Assembly: GCF_014649655.1 (NCBI RefSeq)
Contig: NZ_BMTL01000010.1
Location: 124,001 to 188,000, forward strand
Length of the DNA stretch: 64,000 nucleotides
Direction of reading: 5' to 3'
Source: Streptomyces humidus
GTDB lineage: Bacteria > Actinomycetota > Actinomycetes > Streptomycetales > Streptomycetaceae
In this document: positions 17,189 to 28,057 of the stretch, one piece after another
Numbering within the stretch: position 1 is the stretch's first letter
Layout of the letters: each line of letters starts with the position of its first letter
Notes under the pieces: model-generated
Told to the model about the DNA's origin: nothing
Seen by the model: only the letters and a program-made list of their open reading frames with translations
The model's database searches: none
Translations under genes and position numbers: made by a program

Positions 17189-17875
17189 TCAGCTCTTGCG
17201 CCGCCCGATCAGATGCGGCCTGGCCTCCAGGCCGTCCAGTCCGTGCCAGGACAGGTTCACCAGATGGGCGGCCACCTCCGCCTTCTTCGGGCGGCGCACG
17301 TCCAGCCACCACTGGCCGGTCAGCGCGACCATGCCGACCAGGGCCTGCGCGTAGAGGGGGGCCAGCTTCGGATCGAAACCGCGGTTCTTGAACTCGCGGC
17401 CCAGGATGTCCTCCACCTGCGTGGCGATGTCCGAGATCAGCGAGGCGAAGGAACCCGTCGACTGCGGGATGGGGGAGTCGCGGACCAGGATGCGGAAGCC
17501 GTCCGTGTACTCCTCGATGTAGTCCAGGAGCGCGAACGCCGCCTGTTCGAGCAGCTCACGGGGGTGCCCCGCCGTCAACGACGACGTGACCATGTCCAGC
17601 AGCCGGCGCATCTCCCGGTCGACCACGACCGCGTACAGCCCCTCCTTGCCGCCGAAGTGCTCGTACACCACCGGCTTGGACACCCCGGCCTTCGCCGCGA
17701 TCTCCTCCACCGACGTGCCCTCGAAGCCCCTCTCGGCGAACAGGGTGCGACCGATCTCCAGCAACTGCTGGCGACGCTCCGCCCCGGTCATCCGGGTACG
17801 ACGCGCGCGCCGCGGCTTCACTTCGCCGCTGGGACTGGAGGTGTTGCTGGGATCGGTCGCCACGCCGTCAATCAT
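17189..17875 (-). CDS. TetR-family repressor coupled to a fatty-acid desaturase
   Basis: 228 residues. N-terminal TetR DNA-binding domain: RQQLLEIGRTLFAERGFEGTSVEEIAAKAGVSKPVVYEHFGGKEGLYAVVVDREM (about 35-90), then an all-helical ligand domain. The start ATG overlaps the stop of the desaturase gene (ATGA), so the two are co-translated. DesT and related TetR proteins control desaturase genes in response to acyl-CoA composition in other bacteria. By analogy this protein probably senses fatty acyl-CoA and acts at the palindromes upstream of the desaturase; that is inference. Confidence 0.9.
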   Translation of the reverse strand: MIDGVATDPSNTSSPSGEVKPRRARRTRMTGAERRQQLLEIGRTLFAERGFEGTSVEEIAAKAGVSKPVVYEHFGGKEGLYAVVVDREMRRLLDMVTSSLTAGHPRELLEQAAFALLDYIEEYTDGFRILVRDSPIPQSTGSFASLISDIATQVEDILGREFKNRGFDPKLAPLYAQALVGMVALTGQWWLDVRRPKKAEVAAHLVNLSWHGLDGLEARPHLIGRRKS

Positions 17876-18882
17876 GCCGCCTCGGCGGTCGCCCTCCCCT
17901 GCCGGGAGCCGCCCTCACCGCTGTTACGGCGCGAATCGATACGCGAGCGTGACGGCCAGCGCACGTCGTACGCCCAGCCGAGCATCTCGAACCACCGGAT
18001 GAAGCGCGCCGAGGAGTCCACCTGGCCCCGCATCACCCCGTGCCGCGCCGACGTCGGCTCGGCGTGGTGCAGGTTGTGCCAGGACTCCCCGCACGACAGG
18101 ACCGCCAGCCACCACACGTTGCCCGAACGGTCCCGCGACTTGAACGGACGCTTGCCCACCGCGTGACAGATCGAGTTGATCGACCACGTCACGTGGTGCA
18201 GCAGGGCCACCCGCACCAGCGAACCCCAGAAGAACGCCGTGAACGCGCCCCACCAGGACATCGTCACCAGCCCGCCCACCAGCGGCGGGATCGCCAGCGA
18301 CACCAGCGTGAACACGACGAACTGACGCGAGATCGCACGGATCGCCGGGTCCTTGATCAGATCCGGCGCGTACTTCTCCTGCGACGTCTGCTCCTCGTCG
18401 AACATCCATGCGATGTGGGCCCACCACAGACCCTTCATCAGCGCCGGAACGGTCTCCCCGAACCGCCACGGCGAATGCGGGTCGCCCTCCGCGTCGGAGA
18501 ACTTGTGATGCTTGCGGTGATCGGCCACCCAGCGCACCAGCGGCCCCTCCACCGCCAGGGAGCCCATGACCGCCAACGCGATCCGGAGCGGCCGCTTCGC
18601 CTTGAACGAACCGTGCGTGAAATACCGGTGGAAACCGATCGTGATGCCGTGGCAGCCGAGGAAGTACATGAAGACCATCAGCCCCATGTCCAGCCAGCTC
18701 ACCCCCCAGCCCCACGCCAGCGGCACCGCCGCCAGCACCGCCAGGAACGGAACGACGATGAAGAGCAGCAACATGATCTGCTCGATCGATCGCTTCTTCT
18801 CGCCACCGAGGGTGGCGGAGGGCGTAGTGGCGCCGTCGGGCGTCTTCGAAGGGTCTTCGATCACGTTGGAGCCTGTGGTCAT
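17872..18882 (-). CDS. acyl-CoA (delta-9 type) fatty-acid desaturase
   Basis: 336-residue membrane di-iron enzyme. The three histidine boxes are present: HRYFTH (about 89-94), HRKHH (about 126-130) and HNLHH (near 270), with pairs of hydrophobic segments at about 38-80 and 180-230. It introduces a double bond into saturated fatty acyl chains to adjust membrane fluidity. ATG at 18882 (MTTGSNVIEDP) follows AGGGGACGCGC; the upstream extension is not coding. First gene of a two-gene operon with a TetR repressor. Confidence 0.92.
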   Translation of the reverse strand: MTTGSNVIEDPSKTPDGATTPSATLGGEKKRSIEQIMLLLFIVVPFLAVLAAVPLAWGWGVSWLDMGLMVFMYFLGCHGITIGFHRYFTHGSFKAKRPLRIALAVMGSLAVEGPLVRWVADHRKHHKFSDAEGDPHSPWRFGETVPALMKGLWWAHIAWMFDEEQTSQEKYAPDLIKDPAIRAISRQFVVFTLVSLAIPPLVGGLVTMSWWGAFTAFFWGSLVRVALLHHVTWSINSICHAVGKRPFKSRDRSGNVWWLAVLSCGESWHNLHHAEPTSARHGVMRGQVDSSARFIRWFEMLGWAYDVRWPSRSRIDSRRNSGEGGSRQGRATAEAA

Positions 18883-18948
18883 GCGCGTCCCCTGGGGGGT
18901 CTTGGAAGGAGGGAGAGTGCCGTACCGCCGGAACCCGTACGTCATTCC

Positions 18949-18975
18949 TACGGTTCCGTAACCTACGGCATCGTA
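18949..18975. promoter_or_regulatory. paired palindromes upstream of the desaturase-tetR operon
   Basis: A perfect 12-base palindrome TACGGTTCCGTA (18949-18960) and a near copy TACGGCATCGTA (18964-18975) lie 67-93 bases upstream of the desaturase start, 15 bases apart. Further CCGTAC/GTACG half-sites flank them. Probable operator of the co-encoded TetR. Confidence 0.7.
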
Positions 18976-19173
18976 AGTATGGCAGCGTGCCGCCCCGCGG
19001 CAAGAGCCCGCCAACCTGCGCGTCCCCGAGGACACCTATCCTTGGAGACGGTCGGACAGCGCGGTCCGCTCTGATTTCTTCCCGGATGTCAGGACCCCAT
19101 GCGGCGTCCGCCGCGAGGCCCGGCACCCGGGTTCCCTCCCGGACGAGCTTCAACACTGCAAGGAGCCGCACCT

Positions 19174-21927
<2,754 letters not shown>

Positions 21928-21946
21928 CACACACCCACCACACGAC

Positions 21947-21986
21947 GACGGCGCCCCCGCGTTCACCCGAACCCGGGGGCGCCGTC
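21947..21986 (+). terminator. ppc terminator
   Basis: A perfect 13-base stem, GACGGCGCCCCCG / CGGGGGCGCCGTC, with a 14-base loop, starts 19 bases after the ppc stop. It may also serve the convergent minus-strand gene ending at 22020. Confidence 0.88.
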
Positions 21987-22019
21987 ACGTTCCGCCCACC
22001 CGACCAGCCGCGCGACCCC

Positions 22020-22556
22020 TCAGATCGCCACGAAAGCCGCCGTCAACAACGCCACCCCCGACCCCGCCAACACCCACCCCGCCCGCACCCGCCCCAGACC
22101 GCCCGCCACCACCACCGAAGCCAACAACAACGCCCCGCCCAACGGCACCCACGCGAACAACACCCCCGCAGGACCCGACCGCACCGCCTCATCCGTGCCC
22201 GGCTTGAGCACCACCGCATACGTGCCGCCCACCCGCACCGCCACCGACTCCGCGATCACCACCCGCGAACGAGCCGTCGACCCCGCCGACACCGGCGCAT
22301 ACCGCCCCGCACACCACTCCCCGTCACACCGCGCCACCGCCACCGTGCCCTGCTCCCGGCCCTTCGTCAGCATCACGTGCTGCGCCACACCCCAGGAACC
22401 CCACACCCCCGCGAGCAGGATCAGCACCGCCACCCCGCCCATCACGGCGAACCGCCCCCACCGCAACGCCGCCGCCGACCCCCCGGCAGGCCCTCTCCAC
22501 GAGGAACCCCGGCGACGATGGGACCGGACAGCTACGGCAGTCATGGCCGGGATCAT
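22020..22556 (-). CDS. membrane protein with two helices flanking an outside domain
   Basis: 178 residues. Basic N-terminus, membrane segment at about 37-60 (FAVMGGVAVLILLAGVWGSWGV), a probable extracellular part with two cysteines (ARCDGEWCAGRY), then two hydrophobic segments at about 130-150 and 158-177. This DxxWCxGR pattern is common in small Streptomyces membrane proteins of unknown role. The start is uncertain: ATG 22556 or the internal ATG at 22544 (MTAVAVR); neither has a clear ribosome-binding site. It is followed on the same strand only by the ppc terminator. Confidence 0.65.
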   Translation of the reverse strand: MIPAMTAVAVRSHRRRGSSWRGPAGGSAAALRWGRFAVMGGVAVLILLAGVWGSWGVAQHVMLTKGREQGTVAVARCDGEWCAGRYAPVSAGSTARSRVVIAESVAVRVGGTYAVVLKPGTDEAVRSGPAGVLFAWVPLGGALLLASVVVAGGLGRVRAGWVLAGSGVALLTAAFVAI

Positions 22557-22665
22557 TGGCCATGCCCGAACGACACGTCAACCTCCCGGCCGACGCACCG
22601 CACTCACCCGAGCGACGGACGAGGAGCCGCCCGGGTGACAGACCGGCACTCGCCCGCCCGGGAGA

Positions 22666-23262
22666 TCAGGAGTTGTACGTGCCCTGCGCCCGCTCCAGCC
22701 CCTCCAGCACCAGCGCCTCCACCGCGTCCGCCGCCCGGTCCACGAAGTAGTCCAACTCCTTGCGCTCCGCCGACGAGAAGTCCTTCAGCACGAAATCCGC
22801 CACCTGCATCCGCCCCGGCGGCCGCCCGATCCCGAACCGCACCCGGTGGTACTCCGCCCCCATCGCCTTGGTCATCGACTTCAGACCGTTGTGCCCGTTG
22901 TCCCCACCCCCCAGCTTCAACCGCAGCACCCCGTAATCGATGTCCAGCTCGTCGTGCACCGCCACCACGTTCCCCAACGGCACCTTGTAGAAGTCCCGCA
23001 ACGCGTTGACCGGACCACCCGACAGATTCATGAACGACATCGGCTTCGCCAGCACCACCCGCCGGCTTCCCACTCCCGGCGGACCCACCCGGCCCTCAAC
23101 CACCTGCGCCTGCGCCTTCCCCGCCCGCTTGAACCTGCCCCCCATCCGCCCGGCCAGCAGATCGGCCACCATGAAACCGACGTTGTGCCGGTTCATCGCG
23201 TACTCCGGACCCGGATTCCCCAGGCCCACGATCAGCCAGGGCGCACTGGCATCGGTCGTCAC
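22666..23262 (-). CDS. pth: peptidyl-tRNA hydrolase
   Basis: 198 residues. Releases peptides from peptidyl-tRNA dropped by ribosomes. Family motifs: [21 protein letters not shown] with the catalytic His (near 28), [10 protein letters not shown], and the Asp in [12 protein letters not shown] followed by [13 protein letters not shown]. The start GTG at 23262 is chosen because GAGGAG lies eight bases upstream. An ATG at 23268 has only two bases of spacing, though it is a commonly annotated type of start. Lies downstream of rplY on the same strand. Confidence 0.95.
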   Translation of the reverse strand: MTTDASAPWLIVGLGNPGPEYAMNRHNVGFMVADLLAGRMGGRFKRAGKAQAQVVEGRVGPPGVGSRRVVLAKPMSFMNLSGGPVNALRDFYKVPLGNVVAVHDELDIDYGVLRLKLGGGDNGHNGLKSMTKAMGAEYHRVRFGIGRPPGRMQVADFVLKDFSSAERKELDYFVDRAADAVEALVLEGLERAQGTYNS

Positions 23263-23311
23263 GTCCATGTCTCCTCGACTCACAGGCAGGGGGTCACAGC
23301 AGGGGGCTACA

Positions 23312-23341
23312 GGCAGAGGGCCCACGGGCAGAGGGCCCACG
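23312..23341. repeat. short 15-base tandem duplication upstream of pth
   Basis: Two copies of GGCAGAGGGCCCACG in tandem, flanked by partial GGCAGGGG / GCAGGGGG copies. They lie between rplY and pth, upstream of the pth ribosome-binding site. Confidence 0.7.
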
Positions 23342-23398
23342 GGCCAGGGCAAGAGCACGGGCTACAAGCGGAAACCGCACACACGGACCATACGCAGA

Positions 23399-23424
23399 CC
23401 GCCGCTCCCCGGAGGAAGCGGCGG
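23399..23424 (-). terminator. rplY terminator
   Basis: CCGCCGCT pairs with AGCGGCGG around a 10-base loop, 25 bases after the rplY stop on the minus strand. Confidence 0.7.
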
Positions 23425-23448
23425 CCGGCGGAACGACGATCCCGAGGA

Positions 23449-24033
23449 TCAGGCCTCGGTGCCCTCGGCCTCGGTCTCGGCCGGAGCCTCCTCCGCCTGG
23501 GCGGCCAGCACCTGGAGGACGACCGCGTCCTCGTCGATCGCCAGCGTCGTGCCCTTGGGCAGCGGGATGTCCTTCGCGAGGATGGAGGCGCCGGCCTCCA
23601 GGCCCTCGATGGAGACGGTGACCGACTCGGGGATGTGCGTCGCCTCGGCCTCGACGGTCAGCGTGCTCAGCACGTGCTCGAGCAGGTACGCGCCCGGCGC
23701 CAGGTCACCCTCGGTGTGCACGTAGACCTCGACGTTGACCTTCTCACCGCTGCGGACCAGCAGCAGGTCGACGTGGTCGAGGAAGCCCTTGATCGCGTCA
23801 CGCTGCACGGCCTTCGGGATCGCCAGCTGCTTCTTGCCCTCGATCTCCAGGCTCAGCAGGACGTTCGGGGTGCGCAGCGCGAGCTGGAGCTCGTGACCCG
23901 GCAGCGTGATGTGCACCGGCTCGGCGCCGTGACCGTAGACCACGGCGGGAACCTTGCTGGCGCGACGGATACGGCGGGCGGCGCCCTTGCCGAACTCGGT
24001 GCGGGTCTCGGCTGCGAGCTTGACCTCGGCCAT
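23449..24033 (-). CDS. rplY: 50S ribosomal protein L25 (general stress protein Ctc type)
   Basis: 194 residues, the long TL5/Ctc form. N-terminal 5S-rRNA-binding L25 domain (about 1-92: MAEVKLAAETRTEFGKGAAR, RIRRASKVPAVVYGHG), then the C-terminal beta domain (about 95-185) with EVYVHTEG and SVTVSIEGLEAGA, and an acidic Ala/Glu tail. GAGGAGTGAAC precedes the ATG at 24033. It sits between prs and pth on the same strand, the usual order in actinobacteria. Confidence 0.96.
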   Translation of the reverse strand: MAEVKLAAETRTEFGKGAARRIRRASKVPAVVYGHGAEPVHITLPGHELQLALRTPNVLLSLEIEGKKQLAIPKAVQRDAIKGFLDHVDLLLVRSGEKVNVEVYVHTEGDLAPGAYLLEHVLSTLTVEAEATHIPESVTVSIEGLEAGASILAKDIPLPKGTTLAIDEDAVVLQVLAAQAEEAPAETEAEGTEA

Positions 24034-24141
24034 GTTCACTCCTCGTAGAACTGGGGAAAGGTGGTCACCCGGCCAAACGATCGGCCTGCTACGAAGAGCG
24101 CGTCGATAACGGACCGCCGTACACACGCGCGGAACACACGC

Positions 24142-24196
24142 GTACGGCCTCCCTCGCCGAGCAACTGGGACAGTCTACGCAGCGGGAAGGCCGTAC
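24142..24196 (-). terminator. long-loop hairpin between prs and rplY
   Basis: GTACGGCCTCCC pairs with GGGAAGGCCGTAC (one bulged base) across a loop of about 30 bases. It lies downstream of prs on the minus strand and upstream of rplY, so it could end prs transcripts or act in the rplY leader. Confidence 0.45.
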
Positions 24197-24217
24197 AAGA
24201 AATCGATCTAGACGAGA

Positions 24218-24261
24218 ACCGGCACGGCGACCGTCACAGTCACCGGCACGGCGACCGTCAC
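24218..24261. repeat. 20-base direct repeat at the prs 3' end
   Basis: ACCGGCACGGCGACCGTCAC occurs at 24218-24237 and 24242-24261 with four bases between. The second copy overlaps the prs stop codon, so the repeat looks like a duplicated gene end. Confidence 0.8.
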
Positions 24262-25232
24262 TGCTCGTCGAACAGGCTCGTCACCGAACCGTCCTCGAAC
24301 ACCTCGCGCACCGCGTTGGCGATCGTCGGCGCGATCGACAGCACCGTGATCTTGTCGACCTCCAGCTCACCCGGCGTCGGCAGGGTGTTCGTGAAGATGA
24401 ACTCGCTCACCTTCGAGTTCTTCAGACGATCGGCCGCCGGACCCGACAGCACACCGTGCGTGGCCGTCACGATGACGTCCTCGGCGCCGTGCGCGAACAA
24501 CGCGTCCGCCGCCGCACAGATCGTGCCACCCGTGTCGATCATGTCGTCCACGAGAACACACACGCGGCCCTTGACCTCACCCACGACCTCGTGGACCGTC
24601 ACCTGGTTCGCCACGTCCTTGTCACGCCGCTTGTGCACGATCGCCAGCGGCGCGCCCAACCGGTCGCACCAACGGTCCGCCACCCGCACCCGGCCCGCGT
24701 CCGGCGACACGACGGTCAGCTTCGAGCGGTCCACCTTGCTGCCCACGTAGTCCGCCAGCAGCGGCAGCGCGAAGAGATGATCCACCGGGCCGTCGAAGAA
24801 ACCCTGGATCTGGTCCGTGTGCAGATCCACCGTCAGGATCCGGTCCGCACCCGCCGTCTTCATCATGTCCGCGATCAGACGGGCCGAGATCGGCTCCCGC
24901 CCACGGTGCTTCTTGTCCTGCCGCGCATAACCGTAGAACGGCAGGATCACGGTGATCGAACGCGCCGACGCACGCTTCAACGCGTCGATCATGATCAACT
25001 GCTCCATGATCCACTTGTTGATCGGAGCCGTGTGGCTCTGGATCAGGAAGCAGTCCGCACCGCGTGCCGACTCCTGATACCGCACATAGATCTCGCCGTT
25101 CGCGAAATCGAAGGCCTTCGTCGGGACGACCCCGACACCCAGCTGGTGGGCGACCTCCTCGGCAAGCTCGGGGTGGGCGCGGCCGGAGAAGAACATCATC
25201 TTCTTCTCGCCGGTCGTCTTGATCCCGGTCAC
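24258..25232 (-). CDS. prs: ribose-phosphate pyrophosphokinase (PRPP synthetase)
   Basis: 324 residues. Makes PRPP from ribose-5-phosphate and ATP for nucleotide, His and Trp synthesis. Motifs: FSGRAHPELAEEVA, FANGEIYVRYQES, DKKHRGREPISARLIADM, the VDLHTDQIQGFF metal site and the PRPP loop VLVDDMIDTGGTI. The start GTG at 25232 follows GAGGAGACAGTGCT. It lies 134 bases after glmU on the same strand, which matches the conserved glmU-prs pairing that links UDP-GlcNAc and PRPP supply. Confidence 0.96.
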   Translation of the reverse strand: MTGIKTTGEKKMMFFSGRAHPELAEEVAHQLGVGVVPTKAFDFANGEIYVRYQESARGADCFLIQSHTAPINKWIMEQLIMIDALKRASARSITVILPFYGYARQDKKHRGREPISARLIADMMKTAGADRILTVDLHTDQIQGFFDGPVDHLFALPLLADYVGSKVDRSKLTVVSPDAGRVRVADRWCDRLGAPLAIVHKRRDKDVANQVTVHEVVGEVKGRVCVLVDDMIDTGGTICAAADALFAHGAEDVIVTATHGVLSGPAADRLKNSKVSEFIFTNTLPTPGELEVDKITVLSIAPTIANAVREVFEDGSVTSLFDEQ

Positions 25233-25366
25233 AGCACTGTCTCCTCAGAGGTGTCTCAGCTGGATGTCGAGAAACCACGCCGCTGGGCGCGACGAGGCCG
25301 TCTCAGCTGGTGGGGTGCGGGTGTGCACCTATCACGGTACGCCGACTCCGGCGCACCTGTTTCCGG

Positions 25367-26815
25367 TCAGCCTTCGCCGTCCACCTGGCGGGACGCCGAC
25401 TCCGCCGCCTTCGCCGCCGCACTGCCCGGACGCTTACGAGCCACCCAACCCTCGATATTCCGCTGCTGGCCACGGGCCACAGCCAGCGAACCGGGCGGCA
25501 CATCCTTCGTGATCACGGACCCCGCAGCCGTGTAAGCACCGTCCCCGACCGTGACAGGCGCCACAAACATGTTGTCCGAACCCGTCCGGCAATGCGACCC
25601 GACGGTGGTGTGATGCTTCTCCTGCCCGTCGTAGTTCACGAACACACTGGCAGCGCCGATGTTCGAGTACTCGCCGATCGTCGCGTCCCCGACATAGGAC
25701 AGATGCGGGATCTTCGTCCCCTCGCCGATGGACGCGTTCTTCGTCTCCACATACGTACCGATCTTGCCCTTGACGCCCAGACGCGTACCCGGCCGCAGAT
25801 ACGCGAACGGCCCCACCGACGCCTGCGCACCGATCTGCGAGCTGTACGACACCGTGTTGTCCACCCGCGCCCCCGCACCCACCGCCGTGTCCGTCAGCCG
25901 GCAGTTCGGACCGACCTCGGCACCCTCGCCGACATGCGTCGAGCCGTGCAACTGCGTACCCGGGTGGACCACCGCGTCCCGCTCGAACGTCACCGTCACG
26001 TCCACCCACGTGGACGCCGGATCCACGACCGTCACACCGGACAGCATCGCCGCCGTCAGCAACCGGTCGTTCAGGATCCGGCGCGCCTCGCTCAACTGCA
26101 CACGGTTGTTGATACCCGCGATCTCACGGTGGTCGACGGCCACGGACGCACCCACCCGGTGACCGGCCTCCCGCAGGATCCCCAGGACGTCGGTCAGGTA
26201 CTCCTCACCCTGACTGTTGTCCGTCCGCACCCTCTTCAACGCGTCCGCCAGCAACTGCCCGTCGAACGCGAACACCCCGGAATTGATCTCCCGGACCGCC
26301 CGCACCGCCTCCGACGCGTCCTTGTGCTCCACGATCCCCGTGACCGCACCCGACGCCTCGTCCCGCACGATCCGCCCGTACCCCGTCGCATCCGGCACCT
26401 CGGCCGTCAGCACCGTCACCGCGTTGCCGTCCGCCTGATGCGTCGCGGCGAGCTGCGCCAGGGTCGCACCGGTGAGCAGCGGAGTGTCGCCGCAGACGAC
26501 CACCACGGTCCCGTCGACACCGCCGCCGAGCTGCTCCAGCCCCATCCGCACGGCGTGACCGGTGCCGTTCTGCTCCTCCTGCACGGCGGTGCGCACGGCG
26601 GGGTCGATCTCGGCGAGGTGCGCGGTGACCTTCTCGCGGGCGTGCCCGACGACGACGACCAGGTTCTCCGGGTCCAGCTCGCGGGCGGCGGCCAGCACGT
26701 GGCCCACGAGGCTGCGGCCGCTGATCTCGTGCAGGACCTTCGGTATGGCCGACTTCATACGGGTGCCCTCACCCGCTGCGAGTACGACGACGGCTGCCGG
26801 GCGAATGGCGCTCAC
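25367..26815 (-). CDS. glmU: bifunctional N-acetylglucosamine-1-phosphate uridyltransferase / glucosamine-1-phosphate acetyltransferase
   Basis: 482 residues. Makes UDP-GlcNAc for peptidoglycan. The N-terminal nucleotidyltransferase has [11 protein letters not shown] (about 12-22), [11 protein letters not shown] and GDTPLL. The C-terminal left-handed beta-helix has hexapeptide repeats (for example [16 protein letters not shown]) and acetyltransferase residues near NFVNYDG-type sequence ([15 protein letters not shown]). The last residues are an Ala/Ser-rich tail. Start GTG at 26815; no strong ribosome-binding site is visible. It begins 113 bases after the tRNA-Gln gene on the same strand. Confidence 0.96.
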   Translation of the reverse strand: MSAIRPAAVVVLAAGEGTRMKSAIPKVLHEISGRSLVGHVLAAARELDPENLVVVVGHAREKVTAHLAEIDPAVRTAVQEEQNGTGHAVRMGLEQLGGGVDGTVVVVCGDTPLLTGATLAQLAATHQADGNAVTVLTAEVPDATGYGRIVRDEASGAVTGIVEHKDASEAVRAVREINSGVFAFDGQLLADALKRVRTDNSQGEEYLTDVLGILREAGHRVGASVAVDHREIAGINNRVQLSEARRILNDRLLTAAMLSGVTVVDPASTWVDVTVTFERDAVVHPGTQLHGSTHVGEGAEVGPNCRLTDTAVGAGARVDNTVSYSSQIGAQASVGPFAYLRPGTRLGVKGKIGTYVETKNASIGEGTKIPHLSYVGDATIGEYSNIGAASVFVNYDGQEKHHTTVGSHCRTGSDNMFVAPVTVGDGAYTAAGSVITKDVPPGSLAVARGQQRNIEGWVARKRPGSAAAKAAESASRQVDGEG

Positions 26816-26928
26816 GGAGTTGCCCTTCGGCTGTGGAGAGGTGGGGACATCCGAAGGATACCGGGGCGTTTCCGGGGGGACATGAGAGCGGGCCCCGACC
26901 CTTGGCGGGCCAGGACCCGGCTCGGCAG

Positions 26929-27000
26929 CTCCGCCGGCTGGATTCGAACCAGCGTCTCAAGGCTCCAAAGGCCTGCGGGATGCCGCTACCCCACGGCGGA
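26929..27000 (-). tRNA. tRNA-Gln (anticodon TTG)
   Basis: 72 bases without an encoded CCA. Acceptor stem TCCGCCG pairs with CGGCGGA, plus discriminator G. T-arm GCTGG-TTCGAAT-CCAGC is perfect. The anticodon loop is CTTTGGA, with TTG at positions 34-36, closed by CAGGC/GCCTT with one weak outer pair. The D-arm lies in GTGGGGTAGCGGCATCC. The gene lies upstream of glmU and 15 bases downstream of an HTH/LAGLIDADG-like gene, all on the minus strand. Confidence 0.93.
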
Positions 27001-27015
27001 TTGCTGCCTCAAACC

Positions 27016-27897
27016 CTACCGGAGGCAGGGAGGGGCATGATCCCGCCTGGCGGAGTTCACCATGCCGGCCCACCAGCCTTCGATGCGCCGGTACAAGTCA
27101 GCTCCTTTCGCCACCCGGATCACGAGGCAGCCCCGGTAGCTTTCGCCGACGTTCTTACGGAGGGTCTTGGGGTTGTGCTTCTTGATCGTCGTCTTCTGGA
27201 AGGCGGACGCGTCGACGCCGGCAAGGTCTGCCCAGTAGCGGATCGCCCCCTCCACGTCCGCGGTCAGGTGAATCATCAGCCGGTAGGTCAGACGCGCGGG
27301 CTCCACGCCCAGAAGGTTGAGCCAAGCCAGGTAGAGCTGGATCACGCCGGGGTCGCTGTTGACGAAGGTGACGGTCTCGCGGCGACAGTAGGGCTTGTCC
27401 TTCGAGCCCTCGGCCCAGTACAGAGCGATCCCCGCGATGAAGAGGTCGCGCTCGGACATGGTGCCGAGTTGAGCGGTTGCGGTCGTCTTGGTGCGTCGAC
27501 GTGCCTCATCTCGTACCGCGAGTTCGTGCTCCCAGCGCTTACGACTGGCCAGGCGGGCTTGCTCGGCCGGGTCGCGGCGCTCCGGTTTCGGCAGATCTCG
27601 CACCCACAGTGAGATCGAGCTCTTCGAGCAGCCCAGTTCCAGCTGGATCTGGTCGTATGTCCTGCCCTGCAGCCGGAGCTCCCTCGCCCTGGCCTTGAGG
27701 TCGTCCTTCGCGTTGGGGCGCTTCGTCCACTCCGGAGGGGGCTCCCCCTTCACGAGCCTGTTGAGGATGTCGTTGTTGTAGATCTTCAGCTCGTCGCGGA
27801 TGCGGCGAAGGCTGAGGCCCTCGCGGCGCAGGGCGATCGCCCGCTCCCGCAATCCCTCGAAGTCCGCGTACCTGCCTTCCGTGTGTGCCATACGCAT
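27016..27897 (-). CDS. double helix-turn-helix protein with LAGLIDADG-like C-terminal domain
   Basis: 293 residues. Two N-terminal helix-turn-helix segments: about 15-50 (LRERAIALRREGLSLRRIRDEL) and 67-105 (LKARARELRLQGRTYDQIQL...CSKSSISLWVRDLP). The rest (about 150-280) has FIAGIALYWAEGSKDK, then VTFVNSDPGVIQLYLAWLNLLGV and a Trp-rich end. The AGIALYWAEGSK stretch resembles the LAGLIDADG helix of homing endonucleases and WhiA-type proteins, though the acidic residue is Glu. Its stop is 15 bases before tRNA-Gln on the same strand. Codon use is less G/C-biased than in neighbours, suggesting transfer. Start ATG 27897 or 27891; no clear ribosome-binding site. The fold is inferred. Confidence 0.7.
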   Translation of the reverse strand: MRMAHTEGRYADFEGLRERAIALRREGLSLRRIRDELKIYNNDILNRLVKGEPPPEWTKRPNAKDDLKARARELRLQGRTYDQIQLELGCSKSSISLWVRDLPKPERRDPAEQARLASRKRWEHELAVRDEARRRTKTTATAQLGTMSERDLFIAGIALYWAEGSKDKPYCRRETVTFVNSDPGVIQLYLAWLNLLGVEPARLTYRLMIHLTADVEGAIRYWADLAGVDASAFQKTTIKKHNPKTLRKNVGESYRGCLVIRVAKGADLYRRIEGWWAGMVNSARRDHAPPCLR

Positions 27898-28057
27898 ACC
27901 GTCCGGGCGGAATGCCCGGTTCCGGGGTCGAACGGGCTTGGTTCAGCAGTTCGAGGGATACCGGTGGGTTTCGATGCTGTTCGGTTACGGTGTGTGGTGT
28001 GGGCGGGCCGGAGAAAGTCGCCGGAATTGGCGGGGGCCGCGCCCGTAGGGTGGAGTC

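Noticed and set aside
26929..27030. Possible integrated element using tRNA-Gln as attachment site
   Set aside because: I found no integrase, no duplicated tRNA 3' end and no phage genes; only the LAGLIDADG-like gene lies beside it.
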